The notes: a model not told the origin generated them from the sequence alone. 37,708 bases of DNA from CAZAQB01 sp964487155 (GCA_964487155.1 CAZAQB010000016.1:1-37708), one strand, 5' to 3'; positions 24,961 to 33,871 are shown, counted from the stretch's first letter. Translations and numbers: made by a program.

Positions 24961-26265
24961 GTGCGCTTCACGAGGCTGCAGGACTGGCTGGACTGGCAGG
25001 AGACCCTGCACCCCAAGCGCATCGACCCGGGCCTGGAACGGGCCGGCACCGTGGCCCGGGCGCTGGGCCTGGATCGCTGCCCGGTGCCCGTGGTGACGGT
25101 GGCGGGCACCAATGGCAAGGGCTCCACCGTGGCGTTCGCCGAGGCGGTGCTGTCGGCGGCGGGCTACCGGGTGGGAGTCTATGCCTCCCCCCACCTGCTG
25201 GCCTACAACGAGCGGGTGCGCATCGGCGGCATTCCGGTGGACGATGCGGCTCTGATGCGGGCGTTCGCGGCCATCGACGCCGCCCGCGACGATATCTCCC
25301 TGTCCTACTTCGAGTTCGGTACCCTCGCCGCGCTGTGGTGCTTCCGGGAAGCCGGCTGCCAGGTGCTGCTGCTGGAAGTGGGCATGGGTGGGCGGCTGGA
25401 CGCCACCAACCTGCTGGATGCCGATGTGGCCGTCATCGTCTCGGTGGCCCTGGACCACTGCGAGTGGCTGGGCCCGGACCGGGACCGCATCGCCTGGGAG
25501 AAGGCCGGCATCGCCCGCGCGGGCCGGCCGCTGGTGTTCGGCGAGCCGGACCTGCCCGATTCCGTGCGCCGCCGCGGCCAGGAACTTGATGCACCGGTGT
25601 GGCTGGCCGGCAGGGACTTCGGCGTGTCAGTGGCGCCGGACGGCAGCTGGAGCTACTGGAGCGCCGGCGCTCCGGCCCTCGCCGGGCTGCCCGTCCCGGC
25701 GCTGGCGGGCGCCCATCAGTACGCCAACGCCGCCGCCGCCCTGGCGGCCCTGCAGGCACTGGGGGAGCGTGTGACGGTGTCCGCGGAGGCCGTGCGCCAG
25801 GGCCTCGCCGGCACGGTGCTGCCGGGCCGCCTGCAGCGGATCCCGGGCCCGGTGGAGTGGGTGCTGGACGTGGCCCACAACGCGGCGGCCTGCGAGGCGC
25901 TGGCGGCGGCCCTGGCAGCCCGCGTGCCGTCGGGGCGCACTCTGGCCCTGTTCGGGCTGATGCAGCGCAAGGACCTGGATGCCGTGCTCGCGCCTCTGGA
26001 GAACCGGGTGGACGAGTGGCTGCTGGTGCCGCTGCCGGACGCCGACGCGCGCCCGGCGCCGGAACTGGCTGAGGCGCTGGCCGCACGGGGCGCATCGGTC
26101 GTCGTGCCGGCCAGCCGGGAGGCCCTGGCGGCCCTGCTGCAGGAGCGTCTGCGCCCCGGCGACCGGGTGTTGGCGTTCGGCTCGTTCCGGGTGGTGGAAA
26201 CGGTACTGCGGGAGATCCTGCCGGCGGTGAGTCCGATGGATACAGCAGCGGCCGGGGCGGAGTAG
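24961..26265 (+). CDS. folC: Bifunctional folylpolyglutamate/dihydrofolate synthase
   Basis: Adds glutamate to dihydropteroate and then to reduced folates. Mur-ligase family, 434 residues (E. coli 422). The P-loop is VAGTNGKGST (TNGKGS at 50-55); YASPHLLAYNERVRI, EVGMGGRLDATN and DVAHNAAAC follow in order. The start is GTG at 24961, giving MRFTRLQDWLDWQETLHPKRID, as in homologues; the ribosome site is weak (AGGC). dedD begins 31 bp after the stop. Confidence 0.97.
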   Translation: MRFTRLQDWLDWQETLHPKRIDPGLERAGTVARALGLDRCPVPVVTVAGTNGKGSTVAFAEAVLSAAGYRVGVYASPHLLAYNERVRIGGIPVDDAALMRAFAAIDAARDDISLSYFEFGTLAALWCFREAGCQVLLLEVGMGGRLDATNLLDADVAVIVSVALDHCEWLGPDRDRIAWEKAGIARAGRPLVFGEPDLPDSVRRRGQELDAPVWLAGRDFGVSVAPDGSWSYWSAGAPALAGLPVPALAGAHQYANAAAALAALQALGERVTVSAEAVRQGLAGTVLPGRLQRIPGPVEWVLDVAHNAAACEALAAALAARVPSGRTLALFGLMQRKDLDAVLAPLENRVDEWLLVPLPDADARPAPELAEALAARGASVVVPASREALAALLQERLRPGDRVLAFGSFRVVETVLREILPAVSPMDTAAAGAE

Positions 26266-26296
26266 TCTTGCACCGTGTGAGCGAGGAGCGAGCGCG

Positions 26297-26923
26297 TTGG
26301 AGCCACGACTGAAGCAGCGACTGATCGGCGCCGTGGTCCTGGTGGCGCTGGCGGTCATCTTCCTGCCCATGCTGCTCAGCGGCCCGGTGGAGCGCACGCG
26401 GGTGGATATCCCCATGGAAATCCCCCCGCAACCGGCGGTCCAGCCGGCTCCCGAGCTGCCCGCGCCGGGAGGTATTCAGCCGCCGCCGGCGCGGGAACTG
26501 GCGGAGGCTCCGGAACCGGTGCTGGCCCCGGCGCCGGAGCCAGCCGCGGAGCAGGCCGAAGCCCCCCCGCCGGAGCCTCCGGATGCGCCGGTGGCCCCGG
26601 AACGGGCTGCCGAGCCGCCGCCGGAGCCGGCCGAGCGGGCCCCCGCGGCAGTGGCCCAGCCGGCGGAGCCGAGCGAACCCCCCGCCGGGGGGCCCACCTG
26701 GGTGGTGCAGGTGGGAGGCTTCCGCAACCAGGACAATGCTCTGCGGCTCAGGGACCGGCTCCGGGGAGCCGATTTCCCCGCCTTCGTCGACCGCACCGAG
26801 TGGCAGGGCGGGCCCCTGTACCGGGTGCGTATCGGACCGGTGCTCACCCGGGAGGAAGCCACCGAGCTCGCCTCGGCGGTGCAGGAGCGCTACCAGATGG
26901 AAGGGTTGATCCTGCAGCCGTGA
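26297..26923 (+). CDS. dedD: SPOR-domain cell-division protein DedD
   Basis: Single-pass inner-membrane protein that binds denuded septal peptidoglycan through its SPOR domain and helps cell division. 208 residues: a short cytoplasmic start (EPRLKQRLIGA), one membrane helix (about 10-28), a periplasmic Pro/Ala/Glu-rich linker (about 36-130) and SPOR (about 132-208, WVVQVGGFRNQDNALRLRD...YRVRIGPVLTREEA). The start is TTG at 26297 with GAGGAG nine bases upstream. The linker has three PPP tracts, which makes it a likely EF-P-dependent protein. Its place between folC and cvpA matches E. coli. Confidence 0.93.
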   Translation: MEPRLKQRLIGAVVLVALAVIFLPMLLSGPVERTRVDIPMEIPPQPAVQPAPELPAPGGIQPPPARELAEAPEPVLAPAPEPAAEQAEAPPPEPPDAPVAPERAAEPPPEPAERAPAAVAQPAEPSEPPAGGPTWVVQVGGFRNQDNALRLRDRLRGADFPAFVDRTEWQGGPLYRVRIGPVLTREEATELASAVQERYQMEGLILQP

Positions 26924-27128
26924 GCAGGACAGGGATGGCCGCGCCGGCGCGGCAGGGCGCTTCTGGTCAGCCGGCCGGCCCGGTTGCTATGCTTCGCGGC
27001 CTCTCACAGCCTGCGGTGGCGGCCAGGCTGAGCCTCTGGCGGACCATGATCATATTGACCGACCTTTGCAGCAGCGCCGCCGGCAATCAGGGCGGGGCGG
27101 GATCGGGGTTGCGGCAGGGCCCCGGCTC

Positions 27129-27740
27129 ATGAACTGGCTGGACCTGGTATTCCTGGGTTTCGTGGTGTTCTCGGTGCTGGTAAGCGTGGTGCGCGGCTTC
27201 GTGCGCGAACTGCTGTCGGTGGTGGTCTGGGTGGCGGCCGCTTGGCTGGCGCTGCGCTTCAGCAGCGGCCTCGGCGACTGGCTGGTTGCCTGGATTCCGT
27301 CCCCGACCCTGGCGCTGGTGGCGGCCTTTGCCGTGATCTTCGTGGGCACCCTGCTGCTGGGGGCAGTGGCGGCCTTCATGGCCCGCGCCCTGGTGAACCA
27401 GACCGGGCTTACCGGCACCGACCGGGTGCTTGGAGCCGTGTTCGGCGGCCTGCGCGGCGCCCTGGTGGTTGGCCTGCTGGTGCTGGTGGCGGGCCTCACC
27501 ACTGTGCCCCGGGAATCCTGGTGGCGGGCCTCGCTGGTGGCCGGCACGGTGCAGCCCTGGGTCTGCCGGCTCGGGGTCTACCACTGGCTGGACGACGTCC
27601 GCGTCTACCGGCCGCTGGCCGCCGGCGGTGAGGCCCCCGGCCGGCTCGCTTCCAGCTACTGGCGGGAATTCTGCGCCGGCATCCAGGCCGCCGGCATCGG
27701 TCCATGGGCGGGCCGTCCGTCCCAGACCCCGGAGGGTTAG
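27129..27740 (+). CDS. cvpA: CvpA family membrane protein
   Basis: Inner-membrane protein needed for colicin V export in E. coli and implicated in envelope stress; its molecular role is unclear. 203 residues (E. coli 162) with four hydrophobic segments in the first 130 residues and a hydrophilic tail that is longer than usual. The start ATG at 27129 gives MNWLDLVFLGFVVFSVLVSVVRGFVRE, the family's usual N-terminus; an in-frame TTG at 27066 would add unconserved residues. The stop is 2 bp from the purF ATG, so the two are cotranscribed. A 205-bp gap after dedD holds no gene and may contain a promoter that I could not define. Confidence 0.92.
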   Translation: MNWLDLVFLGFVVFSVLVSVVRGFVRELLSVVVWVAAAWLALRFSSGLGDWLVAWIPSPTLALVAAFAVIFVGTLLLGAVAAFMARALVNQTGLTGTDRVLGAVFGGLRGALVVGLLVLVAGLTTVPRESWWRASLVAGTVQPWVCRLGVYHWLDDVRVYRPLAAGGEAPGRLASSYWREFCAGIQAAGIGPWAGRPSQTPEG

Positions 27741-27742
27741 CC

Positions 27743-29254
27743 ATGTGCGGCGTGATCGGCATCATCGGGCGCCGGCCCGTGAACCAGTGCCTCTACGACG
27801 GCCTGACCATCCTGCAGCACCGGGGCCAGGACGCCGCCGGCATCATGACCCTGCACGAGGGGCGCTTCCACCTGCGCAAGCACAACGGCCTGGTGCGGGA
27901 CGTGTTCCGGGCGGAACACATGCTGGCGCTGCCCGGGACGGCGGGCATCGGCCACGCCCGCTACCCCACCGCCGGCTGCTCCAGCTCCGCCGAGGCCCAG
28001 CCGTTCTACGTCAACTCCCCCTACGGCATCACCTTCGCCCACAACGGCAACCTCACCAACGCCGACGATATCAAGCGGGAACTGTTCCTGGGGGACCTGC
28101 GCCACATCAACACCAACTCCGACTCGGAGGTGCTGCTCAACGTGCTGGCCCACGAGCTGGCCCGGGGGGGCAGGCTGTCCATCGACGAGGACGACATCTT
28201 CCGGGCCGTGCAGGGCGTCCATGCCCGCTGCCGGGGCGCCTACGCCGCGGTGGCCCTGATCAACGGCTACGGCCTGCTGGCCTTCCGGGATCCCTACGGC
28301 ATCCGGCCGCTATGCTTCGGTTCCCGGGAGACCGACGCGGGCACCGAGTACATGGTTGCCTCGGAGAGCGTGGCCCTGGACGTGCAGGGCTACCGGCTGA
28401 TCCGGGACGTGGCGCCCGGCGAGGCGGTGTTCATCGACCTGGACGGTAACCTGAACACCCGGCAGTGCGCCGAGTCCCCCATGCTCTCGCCCTGCATCTT
28501 CGAGTTCGTCTACCTGGCCCGTCCGGACTCGCTGCTGGACGACATCTCGGTGTACAAGGCGCGGCTGCGCATGGGCCGGCGGCTGGCGGAGCGGATCCGC
28601 CGGAACTGGTCCGGCCACGATATCGACGTGGTGATTCCGGTGCCCGACACCAGCCGCACGGCGGCCCTGGACATGGCCAACGAGCTGGGGCTGACCTATC
28701 GCGAGGGCTTCATCAAGAATCGCTATATCGGCCGCACCTTCATCATGCCGGGACAGCAGGTGCGTACCCGCTCGGTGCGCCAGAAGCTCAATCCCATCGC
28801 ACTGGAGTTTCGCGGCAAGAACGTGCTGCTGGTGGATGACTCGGTGGTGCGCGGGACCACCTCACGGCAGATCATCCAGATGGCCCGGGAAGCCGGAGCG
28901 CGGCGGGTGTACCTGGCCTCGGCGGCGCCGCCGGTGCGCTTCCCGAACGTCTATGGCATCGACATGCCGACGGCGGACGAACTCATCGCCCACCGGCGCA
29001 GCGACGACGAGGTGGCCGCCGCCATCGGCGCCGACCGCATGATCTACCAGAACCTGGATGACCTGGTGGCGGCGGTGCGGGGCCGCAAGAACCACATCCA
29101 GCGCTTCGACTGCTCCTGCTTCGACGGCAACTACGTCACCGGTGACGTCACCGACGCCTACCTGCGCCAGGTGGAGTCGCTGCGCTCGGACGGGGCCAAG
29201 GAGGCGAGCCGCGGCACCGAGACGGCGACCCTGGAACTCTACTACCACGCCTGA
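27743..29254 (+). CDS. purF: Amidophosphoribosyltransferase
   Basis: First committed step of purine synthesis: makes phosphoribosylamine from PRPP and glutamine. 503 residues (E. coli 505). The N-terminal nucleophile Cys2 (MCGVIGI) is exposed after Met removal, with no propeptide. The PRPP site is VLLVDDSVVRGTTSRQI near residue 362. GHARYPTAGCSSSAEAQPF and HNGNLTNA belong to the glutaminase domain. GGAGGG precedes the ATG at 27743. No purine operator could be identified. The stop codon touches a TTGACA that may begin the metZ promoter. Confidence 0.98.
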   Translation: MCGVIGIIGRRPVNQCLYDGLTILQHRGQDAAGIMTLHEGRFHLRKHNGLVRDVFRAEHMLALPGTAGIGHARYPTAGCSSSAEAQPFYVNSPYGITFAHNGNLTNADDIKRELFLGDLRHINTNSDSEVLLNVLAHELARGGRLSIDEDDIFRAVQGVHARCRGAYAAVALINGYGLLAFRDPYGIRPLCFGSRETDAGTEYMVASESVALDVQGYRLIRDVAPGEAVFIDLDGNLNTRQCAESPMLSPCIFEFVYLARPDSLLDDISVYKARLRMGRRLAERIRRNWSGHDIDVVIPVPDTSRTAALDMANELGLTYREGFIKNRYIGRTFIMPGQQVRTRSVRQKLNPIALEFRGKNVLLVDDSVVRGTTSRQIIQMAREAGARRVYLASAAPPVRFPNVYGIDMPTADELIAHRRSDDEVAAAIGADRMIYQNLDDLVAAVRGRKNHIQRFDCSCFDGNYVTGDVTDAYLRQVESLRSDGAKEASRGTETATLELYYHA

Positions 29255-29284
29255 TTGACAGCTCCCCTGCGCCGGCAGTAACTT
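29255..29284 (+). promoter_or_regulatory. Possible sigma70 promoter for metZ
   Basis: A perfect -35 TTGACA (29255-29260) lies directly after the purF stop, with TAACTT (29279-29284) 18 bp on as a weak -10. The 188-bp purF-metZ gap also holds a small GCCCC-GTTC-GGGGC hairpin at 29370-29383. I saw no recognisable SAM riboswitch or MetJ box. Confidence 0.4.
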
Positions 29285-29442
29285 GCAGATTCTTGGCGCC
29301 GATTTGAATCTCAGCTTGCGGGCGCCTTACAAATACGGCTAAAGCGAGAGCGTGGAATGCGCCCTCCCGGCCCCGTTCGGGGCAATCGCTACCCACCGCC
29401 CTCGCCGCAGCCATGCTGCAGATTCCGCGCGAGGTGCAGTCC

Positions 29443-30642
29443 ATGACCATTGATCGTTTCCCAGGCGAGCCGGGACTCTCCACCCTCGGCGTGCGGGCGG
29501 GGCAGGTGCGCACCGACGAGCAGGAGCACTCCGAGCCGATCTTCACCTCCTCCAGCTTCACCTTCAAGAGCGCGGCCCAGGCGGCGGCGCGCTTTGCGGA
29601 GACCGAGCCGGGCAATCTCTACTCCCGCTTCACCAACCCAACGGTGCGCACCTTCCAGGACCGGCTGGCGGCCATGGAGGGGGGCGAGGCTTGCATCGCC
29701 ACCGCCTCGGGCATGTCGGCCATTCTCTGCCTGACCCTGGGGCTGCTCAGCCAGGGGGACCACATCGTCTCCTCCTCAGGGTTGTTCGGCACCACCGCCT
29801 CGTACTTCGACAAGCACCTGCCCCGGTTCGGCATTGAGACCAGCTTCGTGGGGCTCACCGACTACCAGGGCTGGGAGCAGGCGATCCGGCCCGAGACCCG
29901 CATGCTGTTCCTGGAGACCCCCTCCAACCCCATTACCGAGATCGCCGACATCCGCCGCCTCGCGGAACTGGCCCATGCCCACGACGCCCTGCTGGTGGTC
30001 GACAATTGCTTCTGCACGCCGGCGCTGCAGCGGCCGCTGGATCTCGGTGCCGATCTGGTGATGCATTCCGCCACCAAATTCCTGGACGGCCAGGGGCGCT
30101 GCGTGGGGGGGGCGGTGATCGGGGATCAGGAGCGGGTGGGCAAGACCCTGTTCGGCTTCCTGCGCAACACCGGGCCCTGCATGAGCCCGTTCAATGCCTG
30201 GGTGTTCCTCAAGGGCCTGGAGACCCTGCGCATCCGCATGGCCGAGCACTGCCGCAATGCACAGGCGGTGGCCGAGTGGCTGGTGGAGCAGCCGGGGGTC
30301 GGCCGGGTGCACTTCCCCGGGCTGCCGGATCATCCCCAGCATGAACTGGCCCGCACCCAGCAGAAGGGGTTCGGCGGCATCGTCTCCTTCGAGGTGCATG
30401 GCGGGCGGGAGGCCGCCTGGCGGCTGATCGACGCCACCCGGCTGGTGTCCATCACCGCCAACCTCGGGGACGTGCGCACGACCATCACCCACCCGGCGAC
30501 CACCACCCACGGCCGCAACAGCCCGCAGCAGCGGGCCGCGGCCGGCATCACCGACGGCTTGGTGCGGCTGTCGGTGGGCCACGAGGACCCCGCCGACCTG
30601 CTTACCGACCTGGACCAGGCCCTGGCGGCGGCCCGGCGCTGA
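29443..30642 (+). CDS. metZ: O-succinylhomoserine sulfhydrylase
   Basis: PLP enzyme of the Cys/Met-metabolism family; makes homocysteine directly from O-succinylhomoserine and sulfide. 399 residues. The PLP lysine is K212 in MHSATKFLDGQGR; NLYSRFTNPTVRTFQDRL and SVGHEDPADLLTDL are typical. The ATG at 29443 has GAGGTG upstream; an ATG at 29413 adds ten unconserved residues. MetZ is favoured over MetB and MetY by length, by GQGRCVGGAV after the lysine, and by its location after purF as in Pseudomonas. Substrate preference (succinyl versus acetyl ester) is an inference from the family. Confidence 0.94.
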   Translation: MTIDRFPGEPGLSTLGVRAGQVRTDEQEHSEPIFTSSSFTFKSAAQAAARFAETEPGNLYSRFTNPTVRTFQDRLAAMEGGEACIATASGMSAILCLTLGLLSQGDHIVSSSGLFGTTASYFDKHLPRFGIETSFVGLTDYQGWEQAIRPETRMLFLETPSNPITEIADIRRLAELAHAHDALLVVDNCFCTPALQRPLDLGADLVMHSATKFLDGQGRCVGGAVIGDQERVGKTLFGFLRNTGPCMSPFNAWVFLKGLETLRIRMAEHCRNAQAVAEWLVEQPGVGRVHFPGLPDHPQHELARTQQKGFGGIVSFEVHGGREAAWRLIDATRLVSITANLGDVRTTITHPATTTHGRNSPQQRAAAGITDGLVRLSVGHEDPADLLTDLDQALAAARR

Positions 30643-30679
30643 GGCCGGTTGCCGGGCAGAGCGCGGGGCCGGGTGCTAT

Positions 30680-30688
30680 TGGTATAGG
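30680..30688 (+). promoter_or_regulatory. Possible extended -10 promoter for the methyltransferase gene
   Basis: TGG followed by TATAGG (30683-30688) fits the TGnTATAAT extended -10 pattern, about 28 bp before the ATG at 30717. There is no recognisable -35, which extended -10 promoters can lack. Confidence 0.35.
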
Positions 30689-30716
30689 GTCGCACGCCGG
30701 TGGCAGGGGAGAATCG

Positions 30717-31388
30717 ATGGAGCGGGTGCCCGAACCCGAACTGATGGACGACGAGGCCCAGGCCCGGGCCTACGCCGAGGCTGACTTCGAGGAGCCCAAC
30801 AGCGCCTTCATGGAGCACTTCGCGGCCTGTTTCCCCGACTTCGCCCCGGAGGGCTACGTGCTGGACCTGGGCTGCGGCCCCGGCGACGTCACCCTGCGTT
30901 TCGCCCGCGCCTACCCGGGCTGCGCGGTGCACGGGGTGGACGGTTCCGATGCCATGGTGAGGCTGGCGGAACAGGCCCTGTGGCGGGACCCGGAGCTGGA
31001 CGGCTGCGTGGAGTTCCACCTCGGGCGCATCCCCCATCTGGACCTGCCCCAGTCCAACTACGACGCGGTGATCAGCAACAGCCTGCTGCACCATCTGCAT
31101 GACCCCGCCGTGCTCTGGCGTGCCGTGCGCGACGTAGCCGGCCCGGGCGCGCCGGTGCTGGTGATGGATCTGGTCCGCCCGGCCGACACGGCGGCGCTGG
31201 ATGCCCTGGTGAAGCGCTATGCCGCGGGGGTGCCCGCGGTGCTGCGCCGGGATTTCACCGCCTCCCTGCATGCGGCTTTCCTGCCCGGGGAGGTTCGCGA
31301 CCAGCTCCGGGAGGCGGGCCTTGCAGGCTGGACGGTCGAGCAGGTCAGCGACCGCCACCTGCTGGTCGCCGGCCGCGCGCCGGTCTGA
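30717..31388 (+). CDS. Class I SAM-dependent methyltransferase
   Basis: 223 residues. SAM-binding motif I is VLDLGCGPGDVTLRFA (from about residue 48), followed by VHGVDGSDAMV (acidic loop) and the motif-IV region YDAVISNSLLHHLHDP, the methyltransferase-11/25 layout used for small molecules. The acidic N-terminus (residues 1-30) is not part of the core fold. The ATG at 30717 follows AGGGGAGA. I cannot name the substrate. It faces rlmKL convergently, with an inverted-repeat element between them. Confidence 0.85.
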   Translation: MERVPEPELMDDEAQARAYAEADFEEPNSAFMEHFAACFPDFAPEGYVLDLGCGPGDVTLRFARAYPGCAVHGVDGSDAMVRLAEQALWRDPELDGCVEFHLGRIPHLDLPQSNYDAVISNSLLHHLHDPAVLWRAVRDVAGPGAPVLVMDLVRPADTAALDALVKRYAAGVPAVLRRDFTASLHAAFLPGEVRDQLREAGLAGWTVEQVSDRHLLVAGRAPV

Positions 31389-31406
31389 GCGCATTGCGAA
31401 GAGCCT

Positions 31407-31555
31407 GCCGCGGATAAACGCAGATGGACGCCGATTGCGCTGAGTCGGCATGGTCCGATGAGGGTCGACCGGTTGTACGGTTGTGGCGGGAGCCATGGGC
31501 AGGAAGGCGGTCTTGAAAATTTCCCTATCCGCGTTTAGCTGCGTGCATCTGCGGC
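31407..31555. repeat. MITE-like inverted-repeat element, copy 2 (overlaps rlmKL 3' end)
   Basis: 149 bp bounded by arms 31407-31436 (GCCGCGGATAAACGCAGATG and onward) and 31527-31555 (ending GTGCATCTGCGGC). The arms match those of the 14012-14153 element, best when that copy is reverse-complemented (for example ATGGACGCCGAT in both), while the 90-bp cores have mostly diverged. The right arm contains the last codons and the TAA of rlmKL. Confidence 0.75.
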
Positions 31556-33712
31556 TCCATGGGTTGCGTGCCGGACTTCCCAGCAACGATGGATGTCCGG
31601 GCGGCGGGCGAAGTCCCTGGGAATGGATGCCCGGGTGACGTCTCGCAGTTCCAGCCCCTGCAGGGCGGCGGCGTCCAGGCGGAAGCGGCGCAGGTTGGTG
31701 GAGAAGTAGAGCAGGCCGCCGGGCGCCAGCAGCGCCGCGGCGGCGCGGATCAGATCCGGGTGGTCGCGTTGCAGGTCGAGTTCCGGCTCGCCGCCGCTCC
31801 GGGACAGGCTTGGCGGATCCAGCAGAATCAAGTCGAAGGCCGGCGGGCGAGGGCGCCGCGCCTGCTCCGCCAGCCAGGCCCGGCAGTCGGCCTTGATCAG
31901 GCGATGATCGCCGGGGGTGCAACCGTTCAGCTCCAGGTTGCGGCGCGCCCAGCGCAGGTAGTGGCCTGACCGGTCCACGGTGACGGTGTCCGCCGCGCCG
32001 CCGGCTGCGGCCTGGATGGTGGCGGCGCCGGTGTAGCCGAACAGGTTGAGGAAGCGCCCGCCCCGGGCCTGCTCCTTGATCCAGCCCCGCACCGGCCGGT
32101 GATCCAGAAACAGGCCGGTGTCCAGCCGGTCGGTGAGGTTCACCCAGAGCCGGCTGCCGTGCTCGGCCACCTCCAGGTAACGCTCCGTGGGCCTCTCTGC
32201 CCCCTGGTACTGCTCGCCTTCGCGGCGCCGCCGGCGCATCTTGAAGATCAGCCGCTCCGGGGGGATCTCCAGCACCCGGGGGATCACCGCCAGGGCCTCC
32301 CGGCGGTGGGCCAGCGCCTTGCGGGGGGCGATCTGTGCCGGCGGCGCGTATTCCTGGACGTGGGCCCAGAGGGCGTCGGACAGGTAGAGGTCCACCGCCA
32401 GGGCGTACTCCGGCAGGTCGGCGTCGTACAACCGGTAGCAGCCGATGCCCCCGCGCCGGGCCCAGCGGCCCAGAGTGCGCAGGTTCTTGCGCAGCCGGTT
32501 GGCCAGCATCTCGGCGCTGGGGCTCGCTGCCGGATCTGGCGGCGCCTCGGGCGCCGCCGCGGTCTCGCGCAGGCGGTAGACGCCCAGGCGGCCGGGCAGC
32601 GCGCCGTTGTGCAGGCGGTAGACCCGGTCGGAGCGCAGCCCCAGGGCCGGCAGCAGGGCAGGGCGCCCGGTGTAGACCGCGGCGCGCCAGCCGGGGAAAC
32701 CCCGGCGCAGGGTCTCCCCCAGCCGCGCATACCAGCCCTCCGGGTCGGAGTCCACCGTCAGGCGCTCGCCGTAGGGGGGATTCACGACCACGAGACCGCT
32801 CTCCCCCGGGGCCGGCGGCGGGTCGGCCAGCACGTCGCGGCGCTCGAACTCGATGATTTCCCCCACCGCCGCGCGGCGGGCGTTGGCGCGAGCCGTTTCC
32901 AGTACGGCCGGATCCCGGTCGAAGGCCCGCAGCGGTGCCACGGGCGTCCCGTCGCGGGCCCGCTCCAGGGCCTGCGCGTGCAGCCGGTCCCAGAGTTCCG
33001 GCCGGTGGCCGCTCCAGCCCTGGAAGCCCCAGTGCGCCCGGAGCAGGCCGGGCGCCCGGCCGGTGGTAATCAGGGCCGCCTCGATGGCCAGCGTGGCGGA
33101 GCCGCACATGAGGTCCACCAGGGCGGCCCCCTGGGCGGTCAGCTCCGGCCAGCGGGCACGGAGCAGGATGGCGGCCGCCAGGTTCTCCTTCAGTGGCGCG
33201 CGCCCCGCGGCGCTCCGGTAGCCGCGCCGGTGGAGCGCCGCCCCGGACAGGTCGACAGCCACCCCGAGGCGAGCGCCGTGGAGGCGGGCGTTGAGACGCA
33301 GATCCGGGTTCCGGCGGTCGACCGTGGGCCGCTGGCCGCGCAGATTGCGCAGCCGGTCGGCCACGGCGTCCTTCACCCGCTGGGCCGCGAACTGGGTGTT
33401 GCGCAGCGTCTCGGAGGTGCCCAGAAAGTCCACCGCGAGGGTGGCGCCCGGCGGGATGTGGTCTTCCCAGGGGAATGCCGCCACGCTCTGGTAGAGGGCG
33501 TCGGCGTCCGGACATTCCGCGTCCTCGATGAGGTTCAGCAGCACGCGGCTCGCCAGCCGGGATTCCAGGCAGAGGCGGTAGGCCAGTTCCAGCTCGCCGG
33601 CGGTGCGGGCGCCGCCCGGCACGCGCCGCACCGCCGTCGCCCCCAGGGCCGTCATCTCGGCTTCCAGGAGGTCTTCGGTGTTGCGGGGTGCGGTGACTGT
33701 CAGCTGCAAGGG
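31535..33712 (-). CDS. rlmKL: Bifunctional 23S rRNA methyltransferase RlmKL (start lost in assembly gap)
   Basis: Fusion enzyme that methylates 23S rRNA at m2G2445 (RlmL half) and m7G2069 (RlmK half). 725 residues are visible (E. coli 702). Order: THUMP-containing N-terminus, RlmL Rossmann domain with MCGSATLAIEAAL and NPPYGERL, then the RlmK half with YRLYDADLPEY, LWVNLTDRLDTGLFLDHR, LFGYTGAATIQAAAG and LLDPPSLSRSG. The first visible residues (PLQLTVTAPRNTEDLL) align with the very start of the E. coli protein, so only a few residues and the start codon lie in the gap. The C-terminus runs about ten residues beyond the usual end (CWEVR), and its last residues and stop codon are inside an inverted-repeat element. 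Confidence 0.95.
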   Translation of the reverse strand, partial: PLQLTVTAPRNTEDLLEAEMTALGATAVRRVPGGARTAGELELAYRLCLESRLASRVLLNLIEDAECPDADALYQSVAAFPWEDHIPPGATLAVDFLGTSETLRNTQFAAQRVKDAVADRLRNLRGQRPTVDRRNPDLRLNARLHGARLGVAVDLSGAALHRRGYRSAAGRAPLKENLAAAILLRARWPELTAQGAALVDLMCGSATLAIEAALITTGRAPGLLRAHWGFQGWSGHRPELWDRLHAQALERARDGTPVAPLRAFDRDPAVLETARANARRAAVGEIIEFERRDVLADPPPAPGESGLVVVNPPYGERLTVDSDPEGWYARLGETLRRGFPGWRAAVYTGRPALLPALGLRSDRVYRLHNGALPGRLGVYRLRETAAAPEAPPDPAASPSAEMLANRLRKNLRTLGRWARRGGIGCYRLYDADLPEYALAVDLYLSDALWAHVQEYAPPAQIAPRKALAHRREALAVIPRVLEIPPERLIFKMRRRRREGEQYQGAERPTERYLEVAEHGSRLWVNLTDRLDTGLFLDHRPVRGWIKEQARGGRFLNLFGYTGAATIQAAAGGAADTVTVDRSGHYLRWARRNLELNGCTPGDHRLIKADCRAWLAEQARRPRPPAFDLILLDPPSLSRSGGEPELDLQRDHPDLIRAAAALLAPGGLLYFSTNLRRFRLDAAALQGLELRDVTRASIPRDFARRPDIHRCWEVRHATHGAADARS

Positions 33713-33812
33713 NNNNNNNNNNNNNNNNNNNNNNNNNNNNNNNNNNNNNNNNNNNNNNNNNNNNNNNNNNNNNNNNNNNNNNNNNNNNNNNNNNNNNNNN
33801 NNNNNNNNNNNN
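33713..33812. other. Assembly gap (100 N)
   Basis: Exactly 100 undetermined bases, the usual placeholder for a scaffold join of unknown size. It hides the rlmKL start and promoter. Linkage of the proVWX operon to the rest of the window rests on this join. Confidence 0.99.
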
Positions 33813-33846
33813 TTACACTCAATCATCGGGTTGCTGCCGTGGGAGC

Positions 33847-33871
33847 AAAAAAAGGGGGCCCGAAGGCCCCC
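33847..33871 (-). terminator. Intrinsic terminator of the proVWX operon
   Basis: On the minus strand: a perfect 7-bp stem GGGGGCC/GGCCCCC with a TTCG tetraloop, followed by seven T. It lies 35 bp after the proX stop. This is a textbook rho-independent terminator and the clearest in the window. Confidence 0.95.

Noticed and set aside
30330..33515. 1061-residue open frame on the minus strand
   Set aside because: Out of frame with rlmKL and antisense to the methyltransferase and metZ; composition is Arg/Pro/Gly noise.
33813..33826. ATG at 33826 (MIEC) as the rlmKL start
   Set aside because: Joined to rlmKL only by translating the 100 Ns; homologues start almost at the first visible residue on the other side of the gap.
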